From: Algoriphagus sp. Y33
GTDB taxonomy: Bacteria; Bacteroidota; Bacteroidia; Cytophagales; Cyclobacteriaceae
Assembly: GCF_014838715.1 (NCBI RefSeq)
Contig: NZ_CP061947.1
Coordinates: forward strand, 2,170,001 to 2,234,000
Length of the DNA stretch: 64,000 nucleotides
Direction: 5' to 3'
The translations under genes and the position numbers were made by a program. This document shows positions 1 through 8,331 of this stretch, piece by piece. The first letter of the stretch is position 1. Each line of letters begins with the position of its first letter. The notes under the pieces were generated by a model. It was not told the DNA's origin. It ran no database searches and saw only the letters and a list, made by a program, of their open reading frames with translations.

Positions 1-705
1 TCAGTTTTGCAACTGGCAAAAAAAGGGTTTGATATCATCCTTACTTATCAAACAAAGAAAGAATTTGCAGATGAGGTGGTAAAGGAAATTGAAAGTATTG
101 GACAAAAAGCATTTGCATTATCTCTTGATATCTCAACAACGGCTGGTTTTGATCAATTCACAACGGAAGTGAAAAATACTTTGGATACACAATTTTCTTC
201 TGCAAAACTGGATGCACTCGTAAACAACGCAGGTATAGGAATAAACCAGAGCTTTGAAACGATGACGGAAGAAATCGTCGATTTAATGACAAATATTCAT
301 TTCAAAGGACCTTATTTCTTAACGCAGAAACTATTGCCATTATTAAATGACGGAAGCAGTATCGTGAATATTTCTTCGGGTTTGGCAAGATTCTCATCTC
401 CCGGGTACTCTGCTTATGGCGCTATGAAGGCGGCGATCGATGCACTATCAAGATACCAGGCTTTGGAACTGGGAAATAGAAAAATAAGAGTCAATGCACT
501 TGCCCCGGGTGCAATTGAAACTGATTTTGATGGCGGTGTTGTTCGTGATATGTCAGATGTAAATAAATACTTAGCTTCCGAAGCAGCTTTGGGAAGAGTT
601 GGTTTGCCGGATGATATTGGAAGTGTGGTTGCATTCCTTTGTTCTGATGATTCCAAATGGATTAATGCGCAACGAATAGAAGTCTCCGGAGGATATAGAA
701 TATAA
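1..705 (+). CDS. SDR family NAD(P)-dependent oxidoreductase, 5' truncated by the window edge
   Basis: This is a classical short-chain dehydrogenase/reductase. The reading frame is open back to base 1, so the N-terminal TGxxxGIG cofactor loop lies outside the window. Counting from the codon at base 7, the NNAG motif is near residue 73, the catalytic serine is in NISSG near 123, and the YxxxK pair is Tyr137/Lys141. The C-terminal 'EVSGGYRI' is the usual SDR ending. The family reduces or oxidises keto/hydroxy groups with NAD(P)(H) in the cytoplasm. The substrate cannot be told from sequence. A hairpin follows the stop, and the next gene is convergent. Confidence 0.9.
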   Translation, partial: SVLQLAKKGFDIILTYQTKKEFADEVVKEIESIGQKAFALSLDISTTAGFDQFTTEVKNTLDTQFSSAKLDALVNNAGIGINQSFETMTEEIVDLMTNIHFKGPYFLTQKLLPLLNDGSSIVNISSGLARFSSPGYSAYGAMKAAIDALSRYQALELGNRKIRVNALAPGAIETDFDGGVVRDMSDVNKYLASEAALGRVGLPDDIGSVVAFLCSDDSKWINAQRIEVSGGYRI

Positions 706-790
706 CAGACTTTAAGATAGACGGTTATATCATTTAGTTAGTAGGGATATAAGTTTAATCCTCCATGGAAAAACAGGATTGCACTCCTAA

Positions 791-820
791 GTAGGTAAAG
801 GTTCTATAGCCTTTACCTAC
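791..820. terminator. Hairpin between convergent genes, probable bidirectional terminator
   Basis: Perfect 11-bp arms (GTAGGTAAAGG and CCTTTACCTAC) flank an 8-nt loop. It lies between the SDR stop at 705 and the convergent permease stop at 876. There is no long T-tract directly after the stem on either strand, so termination strength is uncertain. Confidence 0.5.
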
Positions 821-875
821 AGTTTGAGCTCTTGGGTTTTTCAGTGTAATCTCGATTTAAATAAAGATTACTTTA

Positions 876-3497
876 TCATTCACTCTTCAAACTAGTTACA
901 GGGTTGCTTAAAGCTGCTTTTAACCCATGGATTCCCGAGGTTATCAGCCCAATTGCCAGCGTCAGAATAGCAGCTAACATTACCGCCCACCAGGGAGCGG
1001 AGATATGAAAAGCAAAATCATCCAACCAGCTACTCATTACGTAATAAGCAATCGGCGATGCAAGTACTATAGCGAACAAAATCAGACGAACAAAATTTCC
1101 TGAAAGTATATTGAGAACCTGAAAAGTCGAAGCTCCCAAGACTTTTCGGATGCTGATTTCCTTTAATCGCTGCTGAATCATATAAGAGGACAATCCAAAC
1201 AAGCCCAGACAGGCCAAAACAATAGCACAGGTGGAAAACAGGTTCATCAACTTGCCCAGCTGCATTTCAGACTGATACATGCGGTTATAATCCTCATCGA
1301 GAAAACGGTAAGTATATGGTCGTTCAGGCAGGATTTTCTCCCAGGTTTTCTCAATGAAACCTAAAGATTCATGCATATTTTCCCCATTGATTTTTACCAA
1401 CAATCTACCTCCCCAAGAGGCTGAAAACAATACCAGAGGTTGAAGATCATTTCTTAAGGATTGGAAATGAAAATCCTTGACCACACCCACTACTGTTCCC
1501 TGTTCGTTTAGGATCATTTCCTTACCAATGGCCTCTTCCGGACTCCATCCGAATTTACCCGCTGCACTTTCGGTCATGATGTAATGGAATTCCTTTTTTT
1601 CCCATGGTTCTATTTCCGTCTGCCGGATATGCTGTTCGGTAAAATTCGATCCTGCAATCACTTCCAGTCCTGTCACCGCTATGAAGTTTTCATCTACCGG
1701 ATTGGCATTGACGGAGATTACTTCATTTTCGGGCCTGGTCGGTAAGTTCATGCTGTATCCACTACTGATATTTACGGGACTGGAAGCAGCTCTGGAAACT
1801 TCAATGATCTGTGAACTGGCTTTTAACTCTTTTTTCAGTGTGTTGATTTTCTGAAAATCGGTATTCCAGCCTATCGGCAAAGAAACAATATGTGCTCTGT
1901 CGTATCCCAAATCCCTACTTTGGATATAGTTGAGTTGGCCTTGTATTACCAATGTGGCAATGATCAGAAAAACTGAAATTCCAAATTGGAAGACCGTAAG
2001 CGACTGCTGCAGCCACTTTGCCGATGACGTATTTTTGAATACTCCTTTCAAAACCTTCATGGGCTGGAATTTGGACAAAATAATCGCGGGGTAAGCACCC
2101 GCAATCACGCTCAATCCCAAGGTAAGCCCCAGTATAAAAGTCAAAAATGTGGGCGACATCAAGTCTCCAAGTATTAATTCTCGATCAATGAGATTATTGA
2201 AGCCTGGCAGTAATAGGTAAACCAATATAAAACTGACCACCACAGACAGGCCGCATAATAGAAATGACTCTCCGATAAACTGCCAGAAAAGTTGGGATTG
2301 GCCGGCTCCTGAGACTTTGCGGATTCCCACCTCTTTTGCCCGCTCCACAGATCTTGCGGTGCTTAAATTGATGTAGGTAAAACAAACGATCACCAAGATC
2401 AGCAACGCAATTCCTGCAAGCATGTAGAGGTATTTGATATTGGTATTGGCCACAAAATCCGAATAGGGAGAATACAGATGTACTCGGCTAAAATGCTCTA
2501 AAGTAAAGTTGATATCCGCTCCAAAACCAGCCGATTCCTTTGCCATAAATGGAGGCAACTTCTCTGCCATACTTGCAAAGGAATTTTTATCCTGTAAAAG
2601 AAAATAAGTAGTATAATTGGCATTCCAGTAAGATTCCTCCTGATTCACTCCCAGAGACGAGAAAGATGCCAAAAAGTCAAATCGAAACTGGGAATTGTAC
2701 GGGTAGTCTTCCATCACCCCTGTCACTTCATAGACTGTTTTATTATCCCCTACCTCTAGAGCCTGACCTACCGGATCAGATTCTCCAAAATACTTTTTGG
2801 CCATGCTTTCAGTCAAAACAACTTTCTTTGGGCCATTCAAGGCAGTTTTTGAATTCCCATGGATCATATTGTAAGCAAAGGCATCGAAAAAAGTGGAGTC
2901 CGCATACATGAAACCGGATTCTGTAACGGGGCTTCCCTCAAGTTGCAAAATTGCAGAAGTTTGAGTCATGCGTATTCCTTTTTCCACCTCGGGAAAAGTT
3001 CTGGAAAAATACGGAGCCACCTTGGTACTGGTGAATGTTCCTTTTGAGCTTTCTTCTCCGCCGTCAAATGAATATTCCATAATCACCCTACCTATCCTTT
3101 CAGCATTGGGCTGAAAGGTATCGTAACTCATTTCATGTTGGATGAAGAGCGCGATCAGCATGCACGAAGTTATCCCCACTATAAGACCCAGCATATTGAT
3201 GATTGTGGCGGACTTATTTTTCCAAAGTGTCCTTCTGGCTATTTTAAAATTATTTCGAAACATGTCAATGTAGTTAGTCTTGTATTCTTTGTTTTTGATT
3301 CCAATAATTCCGGGTCGGAAGAGCAATAGCACATCCCTGATAAAATGTAAGTCAGCTTTAAACTTGCCTTCTTTCAGAAGCCGCTCACGATATAGTTCAA
3401 ATAAGTCCCCTTCTATGGAAGGCAAAAGGTCTTTATCACAAAACCATCTAAAAAAGCGCTGAGCTAATCCCGGCGGTTGTATTTCTTTGTTTCCCAT
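876..3497 (-). CDS. ABC transporter permease (MacB/FtsX type) with N-terminal permease-prefix domain
   Basis: This is an 873-residue inner-membrane permease. Residues 1-75 form a cytosolic prefix like the 'permease prefix domain 2' found in PadR-linked transporters. A first membrane helix follows near 98-120, then a periplasmic MacB-type core. A first FtsX block lies near 355-480 (contains 'ERAKEVGIRKVSGA'). A second periplasmic core and a C-terminal FtsX block follow (contains 'RLKEISIRKVLGAS'). It has no ATPase domain, so a partner ATPase must be encoded elsewhere. It starts 6 bp after the PadR gene on the same strand, so the two are very probably one transcript. Such permeases usually export peptides, lipids or toxic compounds; the substrate here is unknown. 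Confidence 0.88.
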   Translation of the reverse strand: MGNKEIQPPGLAQRFFRWFCDKDLLPSIEGDLFELYRERLLKEGKFKADLHFIRDVLLLFRPGIIGIKNKEYKTNYIDMFRNNFKIARRTLWKNKSATIINMLGLIVGITSCMLIALFIQHEMSYDTFQPNAERIGRVIMEYSFDGGEESSKGTFTSTKVAPYFSRTFPEVEKGIRMTQTSAILQLEGSPVTESGFMYADSTFFDAFAYNMIHGNSKTALNGPKKVVLTESMAKKYFGESDPVGQALEVGDNKTVYEVTGVMEDYPYNSQFRFDFLASFSSLGVNQEESYWNANYTTYFLLQDKNSFASMAEKLPPFMAKESAGFGADINFTLEHFSRVHLYSPYSDFVANTNIKYLYMLAGIALLILVIVCFTYINLSTARSVERAKEVGIRKVSGAGQSQLFWQFIGESFLLCGLSVVVSFILVYLLLPGFNNLIDRELILGDLMSPTFLTFILGLTLGLSVIAGAYPAIILSKFQPMKVLKGVFKNTSSAKWLQQSLTVFQFGISVFLIIATLVIQGQLNYIQSRDLGYDRAHIVSLPIGWNTDFQKINTLKKELKASSQIIEVSRAASSPVNISSGYSMNLPTRPENEVISVNANPVDENFIAVTGLEVIAGSNFTEQHIRQTEIEPWEKKEFHYIMTESAAGKFGWSPEEAIGKEMILNEQGTVVGVVKDFHFQSLRNDLQPLVLFSASWGGRLLVKINGENMHESLGFIEKTWEKILPERPYTYRFLDEDYNRMYQSEMQLGKLMNLFSTCAIVLACLGLFGLSSYMIQQRLKEISIRKVLGASTFQVLNILSGNFVRLILFAIVLASPIAYYVMSSWLDDFAFHISAPWWAVMLAAILTLAIGLITSGIHGLKAALSNPVTSLKSE

Positions 3498-3503
3498 CGC
3501 CTT

Positions 3504-3842
3504 TTAGCTCATCTTTAGATTCCATGCAACCTCAGGAATGGCTTTCCAGAGATCCTCCCTGGTCTGCCGGGTATACTGCATGGCTTCCTTTCCCAAAGCA
3601 GTGATTTGGAAATATTTTTTGGGCCTGCCTGCCCGTTCATTCGTGCTCTCGCCTTCTCTAGATTTCAAGTACCCTTTCTCCTCTAAGCGTTTAAGCGCAG
3701 TTTGCAATGCGCCTACGCTGACGCTCCGTTCCAGTCTTGATTCAATTTCAGATTTTACTGACACTCCATAAGCCTCGTCAAACAGCACGCCTACTGTCAG
3801 CATTACGACCTCCTCAAATTCCCCCAGTTGATATTTCTTCAT
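3504..3842 (-). CDS. PadR family transcriptional regulator
   Basis: This 112-residue protein is a winged helix with a short C-terminal helix, the minimal PadR architecture. 'YGVSVKSEIE' and 'GALQTALKRLEEKGYLKSRE' are the recognition-helix and wing regions, and 'GRPKKYFQITALGKEAM' is the PadR signature. It is the first gene of a two-gene unit with the ABC permease, so it probably represses that transporter and itself until an exported compound binds. A 19-base palindrome lies 6 bp upstream of the start codon and is a candidate operator. Confidence 0.9.
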   Translation of the reverse strand: MKKYQLGEFEEVVMLTVGVLFDEAYGVSVKSEIESRLERSVSVGALQTALKRLEEKGYLKSREGESTNERAGRPKKYFQITALGKEAMQYTRQTREDLWKAIPEVAWNLKMS

Positions 3843-3848
3843 GGCAAA

Positions 3849-3867
3849 ACAATTAATTCCTAATTGT
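3849..3867. promoter_or_regulatory. Palindrome upstream of padR, candidate autoregulatory operator
   Basis: Arms ACAATTA and TAATTGT (7 bp, perfect) are separated by 5 nt. The site ends 6 bp upstream of the PadR start codon. Position and dyad symmetry suit a dimeric winged-helix repressor. Binding itself is inference. Confidence 0.4.
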
Positions 3868-4111
3868 AGTATTAAAAAATTATGCCGGGCTAAAAAATCG
3901 CTTCATATAGCAATTCCAGGGCTTTTTCAACGCTTAAGATTAATCAGAAGTGTACGATTTTGTTCGATTTTGGAACAAAGGTACCTAAGGATTTCAGCTT
4001 CTTCCTGCTGTTCTTTTCAAAAAACGATCGGATAAAGGGAGATGAAACAAGCCGTTGTACCCAATATGCTACAGCCTCTAAAAACAAGTAAAAATGAAAC
4101 GTTACTTGCGG

Positions 4112-5170
4112 CTAATCCACTTTGGCAATCACTGTCACATCCTCGCCTTTGTTGACCGGTGGAGTAGAAATAATCATAAGTAACAATCCGTCTTCTTCTG
4201 CATAGATAGTCTGAAGAATCACACCAAAATAATCGGTCACATGACCTAGCTTCATCCCCTTTATCACATAATCCCCCGCTTTTTTGGCAGGATAGAATAT
4301 GCCGTCAAAGTTGGAGGCGGAATAGATCCTATTGGAAATTAGGATAGGCGACTCTACTTCTACTCTTTTTGCATCTAGCGGAAGGAAGCCTAAATAATCC
4401 AGCAAGTTCAATACACTCCCGGTTACCTTATCCACTGCGTCCTGTTCCATGATTCCCAATCGACCACACTCAATATCTATAGAAGGTATTCCCCGTTTGA
4501 AAGCTTCTGCCGTACAATACAAGCTTGGCATATCGGCTTTCATATAATCCTTCCCATCCGTATTGAATACCACCACATGGTCAAAACCCAAGGAAAGGGC
4601 CATCTCTTTTCCTTTGGCAGAAATCTCCGGCATATCACTGTTGCTATAGTATGCTCCGTATTTCATCAGATCTTCAGGCGCATCTCCCGAGTGCATATCA
4701 AGGAAGTAATCTGCTCTGGATATGATATGTTCTGAGATAAAATTGGCCACTCTTTCCGTAGTCGTTCCATTTTCTTCACCGGGAAATGTTCTGTTTAAGT
4801 TCCTTCCATCCACCGGACTGATGTAGGGAGATCTTCCCAAGAAGCTTTCTACGCCTGCCACTTGAACCAGAATGACTACGCCTTTTAATTTCTGTGGATT
4901 GATCGAATGGATCAACTTCTGCGCACCCATAATCGGAGCATACTCATAGCCGTGAACTCCGGCGGTGATTCCCAAGGTCTCGCCGTCCTCTACGCCATTA
5001 AATACCGAAATAGGAATAAATGTAGAATCCTGCCCATTCACAATCGGTATACTAAAATGTTCCTTGGTACCTGCTTTAATTTCCTTATTTTGAAATATAA
5101 AGGAAGACTGGGCAGCAGCGTATCCTGACATGATCACCAAGCTGATGATCAAACTGATTTGTCTCTTCAT
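4112..5170 (-). CDS. Succinylglutamate desuccinylase/aspartoacylase (M14-like) family protein, exported
   Basis: I chose the ATG at 5170 because it gives a clean signal peptide (basic MKRQ, hydrophobic stretch, 'AAAQS' cleavage region). An upstream in-frame start at 5227 would add a charged leader without function. From 5170 the protein has about 352 residues. Zinc ligands are visible as His73/Glu76 in 'GVHGYEYA' and His160 in 'LDMHSGD'. 'DGRNLNRTFPG' and Glu234 in 'IDIECGR' match the substrate-binding and catalytic regions of AstE/AspA deacylases. The C-terminal part is a beta-rich lipoyl-like domain ('DGIFYPAKKAGDYVIKG') common in this family. It probably hydrolyses an N-acyl amino acid or peptide in the periplasm. 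A -7 box TATATTTG on this strand lies at 5264-5271. Confidence 0.85.
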   Translation of the reverse strand: MKRQISLIISLVIMSGYAAAQSSFIFQNKEIKAGTKEHFSIPIVNGQDSTFIPISVFNGVEDGETLGITAGVHGYEYAPIMGAQKLIHSINPQKLKGVVILVQVAGVESFLGRSPYISPVDGRNLNRTFPGEENGTTTERVANFISEHIISRADYFLDMHSGDAPEDLMKYGAYYSNSDMPEISAKGKEMALSLGFDHVVVFNTDGKDYMKADMPSLYCTAEAFKRGIPSIDIECGRLGIMEQDAVDKVTGSVLNLLDYLGFLPLDAKRVEVESPILISNRIYSASNFDGIFYPAKKAGDYVIKGMKLGHVTDYFGVILQTIYAEEDGLLLMIISTPPVNKGEDVTVIAKVD

Positions 5171-5345
5171 TTCTGATTTGATTTCATTGATTTTAAGATC
5201 AGTTAACCCTTCCCTTTCGGACACCACAATTGAGTATTAGCTTCGTTAACCGCAATAAAGTTGCAAATATAGCGTCTTTATTACAACTTAGTCCCCTTCA
5301 GGTCTCATATTACTTGATTGCTTTAGTTCTACTTCTGGCAATTAC

Positions 5346-5939
5346 TTATTTCAGACTCATAAACCTGTCTTGAATGTTATTAAGCCACTTGATTCTCTTT
5401 TCTGAGGGCACCATTTTCACCATATTAAAACTGATCCATTTGCGGTTCTTATAGCCCAACTTCCAAAAAGTGCCCCTCATTAAAGCTTTTTGGATGGCAT
5501 TGCCAAAAATCCCCCAATACAGAAATCCAGGCGTATTCATAGTAGTGATCATCGTGACTCCCTTGACCTTGTTCCAAAGAGGTTTCATTTTGGTGCTGCT
5601 GTCATTGACATAATCGTATGCCACTCCGGGGAAGATCACTTTATCGATAAAGCCCTTTGTCATCGCCGGCATCAATTCCCACCAGATCGGAAAAATGAAG
5701 ATCAGATGATCTACTTGCTCAAGACGGGTTTTATATTCCAGAACCATAGGATCCACAGGCTTTTTGTCCCGAAAGGCTTTCAGGTCTGCCGAGCTCATGA
5801 CAGGATTAAAATTATCCTTGTCAAGATGAATCAAGTCTACTTCGTGGTTTGACAGCCTAAGGCCTGTCATCACTGAATTTAAGATTGCATTACAAAAACT
5901 ACCCTCGTAAGGGTGATTGAATACGATAGCTACTTTCAT
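5346..5939 (-). CDS. NAD(P)H-dependent oxidoreductase, flavodoxin-like (NQO1/MdaB/KefF type)
   Basis: This 197-residue cytoplasmic flavoprotein begins with 'KVAIVFNHPYEGSFCNAIL', the FMN/FAD phosphate-binding start of the flavodoxin-2 fold. 'DHLIFIFPIWWELMPAMTKG' and 'FIDKVIFPGVAYDY' are hallmarks of NAD(P)H quinone reductases. The expected role is two-electron reduction of quinones or nitro compounds. It lies 82 bp downstream of a Crp/Fnr-type regulator on the same strand, an arrangement that suggests the regulator controls it, perhaps in electrophile or redox stress. Substrate specificity is not visible. Confidence 0.87.
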   Translation of the reverse strand: MKVAIVFNHPYEGSFCNAILNSVMTGLRLSNHEVDLIHLDKDNFNPVMSSADLKAFRDKKPVDPMVLEYKTRLEQVDHLIFIFPIWWELMPAMTKGFIDKVIFPGVAYDYVNDSSTKMKPLWNKVKGVTMITTMNTPGFLYWGIFGNAIQKALMRGTFWKLGYKNRKWISFNMVKMVPSEKRIKWLNNIQDRFMSLK

Positions 5940-6021
5940 GCTGTAGTGTTATTTTTAATGTACACCACAAATGTCCGCACGCTAAAATAGGAGGACGATA
6001 ACAAAAGATAAGAAAGAAAAA

Positions 6022-6570
6022 CTAGCGTCTATTTCTGATTCGGCTCAAAGAGACGGGCGTGATTCCCAGATAGGATGCAATGTAGTGCTGTGGGACTCGC
6101 TGCAAGATTTGGGGATATTCTGTCAACAACTCATTGTACCTTTTTTCCGGGTTATCCTTAATGCGGGAAAGAAATAGTTTCTGGTAAAAAATCAAGCGCT
6201 GAAATGTCTGCTCCTCAATCGCACTCTTTATCTCAGGAGAAGTCACAAAAATAGACTCCATGTCAATTTTGGAAACACTTCTAACCACAGATGGCTCTAT
6301 GCTTTCCAGACTAAACAAGCTGGGTTGATTCCCCCTAAAACTCTCGATAGAAGACACAATTTCCCCTTCAAAGAAAAACTGAAAAGTAATATCTTTCCCA
6401 TTGTTGTTGAACGAAAGCCTGAGACAACCTTTTTCAATAAAATAAGCTGTTTTGGACACCTGACCTTCCTGCAGCAAAGTCGTTTTGGCAGGTATTTCTT
6501 GGGGTGTGAAAAAATGACTAAACTGCTCCCACCATGGTTTTTCACTTGATATCGTCTCTTTCATATACAC
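6022..6570 (-). CDS. Crp/Fnr family transcriptional regulator (cyclic-nucleotide-binding-like domain)
   Basis: The protein has 182 residues. The N-terminal two thirds form a cNMP-binding-like jelly roll ('FFTPQEIPAKTTLLQEGQVS', 'AYFIEKGCLRLSF', 'ITFQFFFEGEIV'). The C-terminal HTH is short, ending 'YIASYLGITPVSLSRIRNRR', the common Bacteroidota ending for this subfamily. No cysteine cluster for an Fe-S centre is present, so oxygen sensing of the FNR type is unlikely. It is divergent from the alpha/beta hydrolase gene and upstream of the flavin oxidoreductase. The effector is unknown. Confidence 0.88.
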   Translation of the reverse strand: MYMKETISSEKPWWEQFSHFFTPQEIPAKTTLLQEGQVSKTAYFIEKGCLRLSFNNNGKDITFQFFFEGEIVSSIESFRGNQPSLFSLESIEPSVVRSVSKIDMESIFVTSPEIKSAIEEQTFQRLIFYQKLFLSRIKDNPEKRYNELLTEYPQILQRVPQHYIASYLGITPVSLSRIRNRR

Positions 6571-6673
6571 TTTAAATTTAAGTAAAAACCATGGATGTTC
6601 TGATTCTCTAAAAATTGGAAATAAGCGAACCTGATCCCTTGTATAATTTTGATTTATGCTCTACTTTAACTTA

Positions 6674-7504
6674 ATGAAAAAAACTACATTTTCATTAGTT
6701 CTTTTAGTCTATCTGGGCTTATTCAATCCGGCTTATTCCATAAATCCTGATAGGGAATACATCTTGACTCCGGACTCAGTTGACTGGAAGTACGAACAAT
6801 TGGAAATCAGGACGGAAGATCAGGTTAAGTTGATTTCATGGATCTATGAAGCGGATAAAGAAAATGATAAAGACACTGTCCTAATCCTGGCTTATCCTGA
6901 TGCCGGAAATATGTCCTATTTTGTTTATCACTCAGCTATTCTTGCCAATGAAGGGTATACGGTGGTTACGTTTGATTACAGGGGATTTGGAAAAAGTGAA
7001 GATTTTGAAATTCAGCGGGAATACCTTTACTCCACGGAATTTGCCTTAGATCTGAAAGCGGTGGTAAATACCATGGCGGAGAAATTCAAGGATAAGAAAA
7101 TTGGGATTTGGGGAATGTCGATGGGAACCACTATTGCTTCCAGAGCATATCCTGAGATAAAGGATAAAATTGATTTTATAATTGGAGAAGGATTTGTGAC
7201 GGATACTTCCACAATTGTGGATCGCTATAAAGGACTGGATAAACAAATCCTTCTTCCCGAGAACTCCGTACTTTACGAAACAGCTATTCAGTCCATTGAC
7301 GTTCCGCTCCTGATTTTGACAGCTTCCGACGATACAATCACCACCCATGGCGATGCATTAGCGCTTCAGGCTAAACTAGGTGAAAAATGCCAAATTGTCC
7401 AATTTTCCGGAAAACACCTGGCCGGATTTCAGGTCGACCATGAAAACAAGGGATTTGGCGGATGGTATATGGAGCAGCTTGATCGGTTTTTGCAAAATAT
7501 TTGA
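6674..7504 (+). CDS. Exported alpha/beta hydrolase
   Basis: The start at 6674 (MKKTTFSLVLL...) gives a normal signal peptide. An in-frame ATG at 6656 is possible, but it sits only 5 nt after a perfect -7 box (TAATTTTG, 6644-6651), so the later start is better. From 6674 the protein has about 276 residues. The nucleophile elbow is GMSMG with Ser149. The acid is in 'LTASDDTITTH' and the histidine in 'FSGKHLAGF'. 'VVTFDYRGFGKSED' is the family strand-4 motif. It resembles bacterial serine aminopeptidase/esterase-like hydrolases (Hydrolase_4 group). It is probably periplasmic; substrate unknown. Confidence 0.85.
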   Translation: MKKTTFSLVLLVYLGLFNPAYSINPDREYILTPDSVDWKYEQLEIRTEDQVKLISWIYEADKENDKDTVLILAYPDAGNMSYFVYHSAILANEGYTVVTFDYRGFGKSEDFEIQREYLYSTEFALDLKAVVNTMAEKFKDKKIGIWGMSMGTTIASRAYPEIKDKIDFIIGEGFVTDTSTIVDRYKGLDKQILLPENSVLYETAIQSIDVPLLILTASDDTITTHGDALALQAKLGEKCQIVQFSGKHLAGFQVDHENKGFGGWYMEQLDRFLQNI

Positions 7505-7589
7505 GCCATTATCGAAGTAGTTGAAATTAATTTGGTGACATTCTAAATTTTCTAAAAGTTAGCTTTTCTGCTTTTTTAAAATGCCCATT

Positions 7590-8018
7590 CTAAGTATAAT
7601 TCTTTATTTCATTACTCGGTAATAGTCTTGAATCCTCTAATGCAGCAGTCCGGTGTCCTACATTTTTCAGATAGTCTTGTTGTTGGGCAAATTCCATAAA
7701 CTTTGAAACAGATTCGTGTTCCACCAATAATATAGCGTCCCATGCTTCGAAATCAGGTCCAATTAGAAAATTTTTGGACTTTCCGTAATATATGATTTGA
7801 CTTCCCGCTTTTTCCAATTCAGGCAAGATGCCGGCCATATACAATTGATATGCTTCTTCTCCGCTGATTTCATCAGTAGGTTTTATTCTTTCCAAGTTTG
7901 TATAATCGGCAATTCTTCTAAACCTCAATAAATTTAGCATTACTACTTTCCCTTTATCGTGGAAGTTTTGGTAGAATCTTTTTCCTGCTTCCTGGCTTGC
8001 GTCAATGTATTTACTCAT
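7590..8018 (-). CDS. DUF1330 domain-containing protein
   Basis: This 142-residue cytoplasmic protein is related to the dimeric alpha-beta barrel proteins of the DUF1330 group. Features that match are 'GKVVMLNLLRFR' near the N-terminus, 'SGEEAYQLYMAGILPELEKAG' and 'WDAILLVEHESVSKFMEFA'. Members have no established reaction. It stands alone between two gene-free stretches, convergent with the hydrolase gene. The family assignment is fairly secure, the function open. Confidence 0.75.
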   Translation of the reverse strand: MSKYIDASQEAGKRFYQNFHDKGKVVMLNLLRFRRIADYTNLERIKPTDEISGEEAYQLYMAGILPELEKAGSQIIYYGKSKNFLIGPDFEAWDAILLVEHESVSKFMEFAQQQDYLKNVGHRTAALEDSRLLPSNEIKNYT

Positions 8019-8331
8019 ATCGGGATACTTTTCGTTTGATTAACCTATGGCGTTTATGGCCTCTATCTGTATTGGGCTTTCTCCTGTATCCAAATTAAAA
8101 ATTTCGTAGATGGCTGCAAACTAGTTATGAGAGTTTTCTCAAGAAATTGAAAAATTTAAACTTCTAATAGCCAGTCCCTACTACCGGATCCCGAAGCTCG
8201 TCATTCGTAAATCCCCATTATAGACTTTCTATTCAACAAGAGACTGCTTCAGGTTCGTACCTCACCATTCGCAGTGACGTAAAAACTCCCACAATTCCCT
8301 TTCTACCCAAGAAATCCTATTTTTGCATCCC
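8019..8331. other. Intergenic region with a dispersed-repeat relic and a -7 box
   Basis: I see no gene here. Bases 8241-8280, read on the minus strand, resemble the repeat at 27669-27711 (GTCACTGCGAATGG versus GTCATCGCGAGCGA, with a shared downstream AGCxATCT-like end). A perfect -7 box TATTTTTG lies at 8318-8325, directly before the hrpB start. No matching -33 box is evident. Confidence 0.5.
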
